Of a stretch of DNA of 9,975 nucleotides, positions 6,905 to 9,975 are shown piece after piece; within the stretch, counting starts at the first letter, position 1, and the number at the start of each line of letters is the position of its first letter. The DNA is from Methanospirillum sp. Lineage in GTDB: Archaea; Halobacteriota; Methanomicrobia; Methanomicrobiales; Methanospirillaceae. The stretch lies in assembly GCA_028679485.1 (NCBI GenBank), contig JAJRBL010000228.1:1-9975 (forward strand). Direction: 5' to 3'. The translations under genes were made by a program, and so were the position numbers. The notes beneath the pieces were generated by a model that was not told where the DNA came from, did not search any database, and saw nothing but the letters and a program-made list of their open reading frames with translations.

Positions 6905-7537
6905 ATGTTTCACGAGATAGCGGCTGTTATCGGAAATGACGGCAGAAGTACCCGTCTTACCGAGTCCGGAACCGTGGTGGTATACCGGCGGAGCCGGAGT
7001 TCGTGGCAACCGGTCAGGAAGACAGCCTTTTCGGTCCAGGAAGGGGAGAGCCTGGCAGTTCTCAGGAAGAAGATGGCTGATCTCATCAGCTTCCTCGGGG
7101 ACTGCAGGATCTTTGCAGCCCAGGCAGCCAGCGGTGCCCTCTATTATGAACTGGTAAAGGCAGGATGCAGTGTCTTCGAGGCCCCGGGAAGACCTGACGA
7201 GTTTCTCGAGGATATCCTGGAGGAGGAGGAGAAGGAAAGGTCAGTCCGTGCAGCAGCAAGGAACGAACCGGTTCCCGGACCGTACGAACAGGCACCCGGG
7301 AAGTATTTCGTCTCGATCAAAGAGATCCAGGGGAAAAACCCGGGGACAACGAGCAAGCAGATCCTCCAGGAATTTGTCTCCCGGGGATCGTTTGCCAGAC
7401 TTGAGATCATCTGCGATCATGTTCCCCCCTGGATAGAGATGGAGGCAGAGAGAAGAGAGTACTCGATCGAAACAGAGAAGTCAGGAGAGAACGAGGTGCG
7501 GGTCGTTCTGACCAATCCCCTTCAGATGTCCTGGTAA
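6905..7537 (+). CDS. anfO: AnfO-family nitrogenase accessory protein
   Basis: This protein of 210 aa (217 from the upstream ATG) matches, from memory of the family, the Fe-only nitrogenase accessory protein AnfO/Anf1. The N-terminal half (EIAAVIGNDGRS, a VVVYRR strand, LGDCRIFAAQAASGALY, GCSVFEAPGRPDEFLEDIL) resembles the NifX/NafY-like cofactor-binding fold. A Glu-rich linker follows. The C-terminal block (SIKEIQGKNPGTTSKQIL, then LEIICDHVPPWIE) is the most characteristic AnfO part. Its biochemical role is unknown; cofactor or apo-nitrogenase handling is inferred. The start at 6905 has GGAG (6895-6898) 6 nt upstream and fits the family N-terminus. The alternative ATG at 6884 overlaps the ferredoxin stop (ATGA) but has no clear ribosome binding site. 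It is the last gene of the nif operon. Its presence with a Mo-type NifDK lacking AnfG is unusual; family assignment is fairly sure, the symbol less so. Confidence 0.72.
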   Translation: MFHEIAAVIGNDGRSTRLTESGTVVVYRRSRSSWQPVRKTAFSVQEGESLAVLRKKMADLISFLGDCRIFAAQAASGALYYELVKAGCSVFEAPGRPDEFLEDILEEEEKERSVRAAARNEPVPGPYEQAPGKYFVSIKEIQGKNPGTTSKQILQEFVSRGSFARLEIICDHVPPWIEMEAERREYSIETEKSGENEVRVVLTNPLQMSW

Positions 7538-7543
7538 CCGGGT

Positions 7544-7559
7544 GTACCCGATCGGGTAC
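7544..7559. repeat. Perfect 16-bp palindrome after the nif operon
   Basis: GTACCCGATCGGGTAC is its own reverse complement and begins 6 nt after the stop of the AnfO-like gene. The left half is preceded by CGGGT (7540-7543 region), which can also pair locally with ACCCG. It could fold into a hairpin helping to end or protect the nif mRNA, or be a dimeric regulator site. No T-run follows immediately. It does not match the GGAA-N6-TTCC operator of NrpR. Confidence 0.6.
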
Positions 7560-7606
7560 TATCCAGGCGGCTGATATCCTGAAGAACCAGGCACGTACAC
7601 GCCCCA

Positions 7607-7620
7607 GATATCCCTTTTTT
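7607..7620 (+). terminator. Putative T-run terminator of the nif operon
   Basis: A pyrimidine-rich GATATCCC followed by six T (7615-7620) lies about 80 nt after the last nif-operon stop. Archaeal RNA polymerase terminates at T-runs without needing a hairpin. A GATATC copy at 7573-7578 could pair with the one at 7607-7612 as a weak 6-bp stem. No other T-run occurs between the operon and the next gene. Confidence 0.4.
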
Positions 7621-7672
7621 CGGTATACAGGATCATATCCCTGTAGATCAGACCTTGTATTCATGATGCAAC

Positions 7673-7681
7673 CATAAAATA
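7673..7681 (+). promoter_or_regulatory. Putative TATA element for the nitroreductase-fold gene
   Basis: CATAAAATA is the most TATA-like sequence in the 235-nt gap before the ATG at 7773. A start of transcription about 25 nt downstream would leave a 5' leader of roughly 65-70 nt. The match to the archaeal consensus is only partial. The gap and the upstream T-run suggest this gene is transcribed separately from nif. Confidence 0.3.
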
Positions 7682-7772
7682 GGATATTCACCCTGCCGGT
7701 TGGAATGTCTTCATCCCTCATCGATCGAAGACGAGATCATACCACAGGAGAAAACTGTATCCTGGTGAGAAC

Positions 7773-8513
7773 ATGTCGAGTCAATTCAACCTTAACCAGC
7801 CGATGGGTATCGGAATCATATCTCTTCTGGTACTGATCGGATCTCTCTTCCTGGTATCAGTGAGTACTGCAGAAACCACATCAACGGGTTCTGCGGTATC
7901 AGGAGAGCAGAGCATCCAGTTGCCGGAACCTGATCATGACGATGCAAAGAGCCTCGATTATGCCCTTGAAACCCGGAGAAGCATCAGGGATTTTGAAGAC
8001 AAGGCATTATCACAGGGAGATCTCTCGCTCCTCCTCTGGAGCGGCCAGGGGATCACCAATACGACGAGCGGTCAGAGGACGGCACCTTCGGCGATGCGGA
8101 AGTACCCGCTCACTCTGTACGTGGCAATATCTGATGTGACCGCGATCGATCCCGGGGTATATGCATATCGTCCTGCAGACCATTCGATGGTGAAATACCT
8201 CAACGAATCGGGAAAGGATACCGTTCTCAAGGCACTCGGCCAGAACCAGGTATTATCGGCACCGCTGACAATCGTTGCCGAGGCAAACTATACCTGTTTC
8301 CAGGGCACTCCCATGACCGAGGAGGAGTACAGCAGGTTTGCGGCTCTTGAAGCAGGCCATGTATTCCAGAACATGCTGCTCATGGAGACATCCCGTGGTA
8401 TGGCCGGGACACCGTTTACCGGTTTTAATGTCAGTTCTGTTGAGAATGCCCTGAAAACCAGCCAGGATCATCACGTACTCTACGCGATGACCGCCGGATA
8501 CCCGAAAAAATAA
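7773..8513 (+). CDS. Membrane-anchored or exported nitroreductase-fold protein (SagB/ThcOx-like)
   Basis: This 246-residue protein belongs to the FMN-dependent nitroreductase superfamily, nearest in appearance to the SagB/ThcOx-type branch. Family landmarks are ETRRSIRDFEDKALS (66-80; the RRS start of the FMN site), LLLWSGQGITN (86-96), RTAPSAM (102-108), PGVYAY (127-132), LSAPLTIVAEAN (161-172), the helix ALEAGHVFQNMLLMETSRGM (191-210) and a terminal GYPKK. A hydrophobic segment (11-30) followed by polar residues looks like a signal peptide or membrane anchor, which is uncommon for this usually cytosolic fold. The mature part has four N-X-S/T sequons (N96, N144, N172, N219), consistent with an extracytoplasmic location. 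The ATG at 7773 has GGTGA (7764-7768) upstream. The substrate is unknown and no peptide-modification partners are visible, so a role in azoline oxidation is not supported. Confidence 0.85.
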   Translation: MSSQFNLNQPMGIGIISLLVLIGSLFLVSVSTAETTSTGSAVSGEQSIQLPEPDHDDAKSLDYALETRRSIRDFEDKALSQGDLSLLLWSGQGITNTTSGQRTAPSAMRKYPLTLYVAISDVTAIDPGVYAYRPADHSMVKYLNESGKDTVLKALGQNQVLSAPLTIVAEANYTCFQGTPMTEEEYSRFAALEAGHVFQNMLLMETSRGMAGTPFTGFNVSSVENALKTSQDHHVLYAMTAGYPKK

Positions 8514-8521
8514 TTTTTTTT
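8505..8521. terminator. Bidirectional terminator between convergent genes
   Basis: Six A (8505-8510), TAA and eight T (8514-8521) give a T-run on both strands. The + strand run ends the nitroreductase-fold gene directly at its stop codon. The A-run, read as T on the - strand, lies about 14 nt past the MerR gene end. The two genes are separated by only 10 nt, so this compact element probably serves both. Confidence 0.6.
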
Positions 8522-8523
8522 GT

Positions 8524-9351
8524 TCAGACCGGGATGAGAAGTTCGGTCAGAAGTTCTTCTTCCGGGACCTCGTCAGGGTCGTTCAGGTACTGGTCCCGGC
8601 AGGGTGTCCCCGGGGTGGCTCCCTGTTTTGCCGTCCATTCATACAATTTCCCCCAGGATTCATGGACGTCCTGGTATGGTCCCTTGTGGATCGCCGAGGC
8701 AAACCTGCCTCCCGGGAGTGTCTGAACAATTATGCCGGGGATATGATCCGGAAGCCTCCCGGTTACCGGGACTGCGACCTCCACATCGGCATCAAACTCC
8801 CGGTATTCGCCATCATGGTATATCGTGGTGAACGGTCCGGTGATCGAGACCTGTTCGGATCCTGACTGGTGACTTCCGATGAATTGGCAGAGCTGGCCGA
8901 TCATGTTGGTGATGACCTCCCCGTACTCTCCCTTGTCACGAATAGAGATGACCCGAAGCGGTTCTATATCCTTGAACTTTGGTTCTGCAAGCAGCATGGA
9001 AAACAACTCCTTCTCCTGTCTCTGCAGGAGATGATCGATCGAGTGTAACCTCTCGATCTCTGACAAAACCTTCTCCCGCTGCTTTCGGATGAGATCCATG
9101 AACCTCTCCTCGTCCCCGTTCTCCTTTGCCAGTATCACTTCGTTCACCGCTGCCAGGGGAAACCCGAGATCGACAAGGGATCGTATCATCACGCCTCGCT
9201 GGATCTGGGAGAGCTGGTAGTAGCGGTACCCGGTGAACCGGTCTTTCGCTGCCGGGGAGAGGAGCCCGGTCTCGTCGTAGAGACGAAGAGCCTTGCAGGT
9301 CAGCCTTGTCATCATGGAGAATCTTCCGATGGGAATCTTGTCAGGGATCAT
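8524..9351 (-). CDS. MerR-family regulator with GyrI-like effector-binding domain
   Basis: This 275-residue transcription factor of the BmrR/BltR type has three parts. The N-terminal winged helix-turn-helix (about 6-75) includes IGRFSMMTRLTCKALRLYDE, GLLSP and FTGYRYYQLSQ. A coiled-coil dimerisation helix (about 78-118) is rich in Glu, Arg and Lys. The C-terminal GyrI-like small-molecule domain (about 130-275) shows ITGPFTTIYH, FDADVEVAVPV, LPGGRFASAIHKGPYQ and the closing DPDEVPEEELLTELLIPV. Such regulators bind hydrophobic or cationic ligands and twist promoters with long -35/-10 spacers in bacteria; how they work with archaeal TATA promoters is less clear. The ATG is at 9351-9349, with a modest AGGT (9361-9358) upstream. 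It is convergent with the nitroreductase-fold gene, so co-regulation is possible but unproven. The target is unknown. Confidence 0.9.
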   Translation of the reverse strand: MIPDKIPIGRFSMMTRLTCKALRLYDETGLLSPAAKDRFTGYRYYQLSQIQRGVMIRSLVDLGFPLAAVNEVILAKENGDEERFMDLIRKQREKVLSEIERLHSIDHLLQRQEKELFSMLLAEPKFKDIEPLRVISIRDKGEYGEVITNMIGQLCQFIGSHQSGSEQVSITGPFTTIYHDGEYREFDADVEVAVPVTGRLPDHIPGIIVQTLPGGRFASAIHKGPYQDVHESWGKLYEWTAKQGATPGTPCRDQYLNDPDEVPEEELLTELLIPV

Positions 9352-9440
9352 AGTATTACCTGATGATATGGATCAGGGAGAGGTAAAGATGACCTGAGTC
9401 TCCACCGGGGAAGAGTTTTGGAATCTCCCGGAGAGAAAGA

Positions 9441-9460
9441 CAATATAAGGATAAAAAGAG
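9441..9460 (-). promoter_or_regulatory. Putative promoter (TATA) of the MerR gene
   Basis: On the - strand this reads CTCTTTTTATCCTTATATTG, containing two overlapping TATA-like stretches (TTTTTATC and CTTATATTG). They lie 90-105 nt upstream of the MerR start, leaving a leader of about 65 nt. The same T-rich stretch lies 23 nt past the stop of the small - strand ORF and could end its transcript. Either role or both are possible. Confidence 0.4.
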
Positions 9461-9482
9461 GGTGAAAATTAAGACAGCAGTC

Positions 9483-9605
9483 TCAGCGCCTGTTCTTCTG
9501 AGCACCGGTGGTGCTTGGAGACTTTGAATCCTGCTGTGTCTGACTGTCCAGCTTACTGTTTGCAGCTGAATCATTCTTGTTCTGTTTCTTGGACATTCTT
9601 TTCAT
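9483..9605 (-). CDS. Small basic hydrophilic protein, 37-40 aa, unknown function
   Basis: On the - strand an ATG at 9596 opens a 37-codon frame beginning MSKKQNKNDSAANSK and ending TGAQKNRR before TGA (9485-9483). An in-frame ATG at 9605 adds MKR, giving 40 residues, the span shown. The protein is rich in Lys, Asn, Gln, Ser and Asp, has no Cys, aromatic or membrane residues, and would be disordered and basic. The frame stays open upstream for about another 16 codons (to a TAA), with a TTG but no further ATG. No strong Shine-Dalgarno is visible: only GAG before the inner ATG. Its composition is unlike random out-of-frame translation here, and a T-rich stretch follows its stop. I recognise no family; a small nucleic-acid-binding or ribosome-associated protein is only a guess. 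Confidence 0.45.
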   Translation of the reverse strand: MKRMSKKQNKNDSAANSKLDSQTQQDSKSPSTTGAQKNRR

Positions 9606-9833
9606 CTCGTTCTTTCGAACTTTCAATGAACGATTCTGTTCATCTACATCCTTCTGTTATGTGTATCCACGTAAAAGGCTTTCTGCCGGGGCAACCCGGA
9701 ATATCGTGAAAAATCGGGTTTTTCTACGATCAGATTACTTATTGCGGTAATACTGATAAAAAAATCACTGTTTGGCTTGTATCCGGATTCAGTTGCTGAT
9801 GCCTGTTCTTTTCTGGAAAAAGCGCATCTGGGT
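9606..9833. other. Intergenic stretch without an intact gene
   Basis: I see no credible coding region here. The open frames present lack a convincing ribosome binding site and recognisable protein features. The stretch is more A/T-rich than the nif region. It contains the inverted repeat at 9703-9730 and A/T-rich segments such as GATAAAAAAATC (near 9758-9769). With the degraded segment to its right, it makes about 370 nt without an intact gene. Confidence 0.5.
9703..9730. repeat. Inverted repeat able to form a hairpin
   Basis: ATCGT-GAAAAA (9703-9713) and TTTTTC-T-ACGAT (9719-9730) are complementary apart from one bulged T and enclose a 5-nt TCGGG loop. The stem is 11 bp and A/T-rich in its inner half. 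It lies about 100 nt upstream of the small - strand ORF. It could be a terminator for a transcript arriving from either side, or a regulator site. Confidence 0.5.
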
Positions 9834-9975
9834 GATGTAGCCGGGATATGCCTGCTTGTGATCCTGTTACCGATCCTGTTCACGGATGCCTGGTTAATGG
9901 AATTATCGGTTCCTATGATGGTGATGCCATCGGAAATCATGGATACTATGATTTCTGGTTCAATCTCCTGATCGC
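9834..9975 (+). pseudogene. Possible decayed fragment of a repeat-type surface protein
   Basis: In the frame whose codons include GGA at 9884-9886, the translation near the right edge reads SYDGDAIGNHGYYDFWFNLL. This closely resembles the motif SNDGDVSGNHG..D.WVVKL found in repeat-containing surface or secreted proteins of methanogens and bacteria. The frame has a stop at 9833-9835 and no sensible start. A second, partly similar trace (GDVAG, then TDAWLMELS) appears in another frame between about 9831 and 9913. Mixed frames and compressed spacing point to a frameshifted or deleted remnant. The segment runs off the window, so an intact continuation cannot be excluded. The call rests on motif memory only. 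Confidence 0.3.

Noticed and set aside
7544..7559. NrpR operator
   Set aside because: The palindrome lacks the GGAA-N6-TTCC pattern known from Methanococcus and lies downstream of the operon, not at a promoter.
7773..8513. SagB azoline oxidase of a thiazole/oxazole-modified peptide cluster
   Set aside because: No YcaO cyclodehydratase, precursor peptide or transporter is next to it, and the N-terminal membrane segment is unusual for that role.
9356..9574. - strand open frame of 72 codons upstream of the MerR gene
   Set aside because: It covers the likely MerR promoter and overlaps the small basic ORF in another frame; its product has no recognisable features.
9644..9940. - strand open frame of 98 codons near the right edge
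   Set aside because: No ribosome binding site or recognisable motif is present. It runs antisense to the surface-repeat-like trace and across the hairpin at 9703-9730.
1..9975. CRISPR arrays, insertion sequences, tRNA or rRNA genes
   Set aside because: I saw no regularly spaced direct repeats, transposase motifs, terminal inverted repeats or RNA-gene signatures.

Overview
The window is most likely from a methanogenic archaeon. It carries the methanogen-type molybdenum nitrogenase operon, in which two PII-like genes (nifI1, nifI2) lie between nifH and nifD. Start sites are preceded by archaeal GGAGG/AGGTGAT Shine-Dalgarno sequences. Gene ends coincide with T-runs, and A/T-rich TATA-like elements can be seen. 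The moderate GC content and the archaeal nif order would suit a Methanomicrobiales member such as the Methanoregula/Methanosphaerula group, but the genus is an inference.

Region 1 (1-7537, + strand) is one tightly packed operon. It runs: the last codons of an upstream gene (presumably nifH), nifI1, nifI2, nifD, nifK, nifE, nifN, a thioredoxin-fold [2Fe-2S] ferredoxin, and an AnfO-family nitrogenase accessory protein. Junctions are at most 17 nt or overlap by 8-14 nt, so transcription and translation are probably coupled. NifD and NifK form the MoFe protein. NifE and NifN are the scaffold on which the FeMo-cofactor matures. NifI1 and NifI2 switch nitrogenase off after ammonium addition by sensing 2-oxoglutarate. 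The ferredoxin and the AnfO-like protein form an accessory tail. It is notable because AnfO is classically linked to the Fe-only nitrogenase, yet no anfG is present between nifD and nifK.

Region 2 (7538-7772) is intergenic. It holds a perfect 16-bp palindrome directly after the operon, a T-run that may end it, and a TATA-like element for the next gene.

Region 3 (7773-9351) is a convergent pair. A + strand gene encodes a membrane-anchored or exported nitroreductase-fold (SagB/ThcOx-like) protein. A - strand gene encodes a MerR regulator with a GyrI-like effector-binding domain. They share a compact A-run/T-run terminator.

Region 4 (9352-9975) holds a promoter-like stretch for the MerR gene and a small basic ORF on the - strand (37-40 codons). 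Beyond these lie a hairpin-forming inverted repeat and, at the right edge, a frame-broken stretch resembling a decayed surface-protein repeat. No intact gene is seen from about 9606 to 9975.
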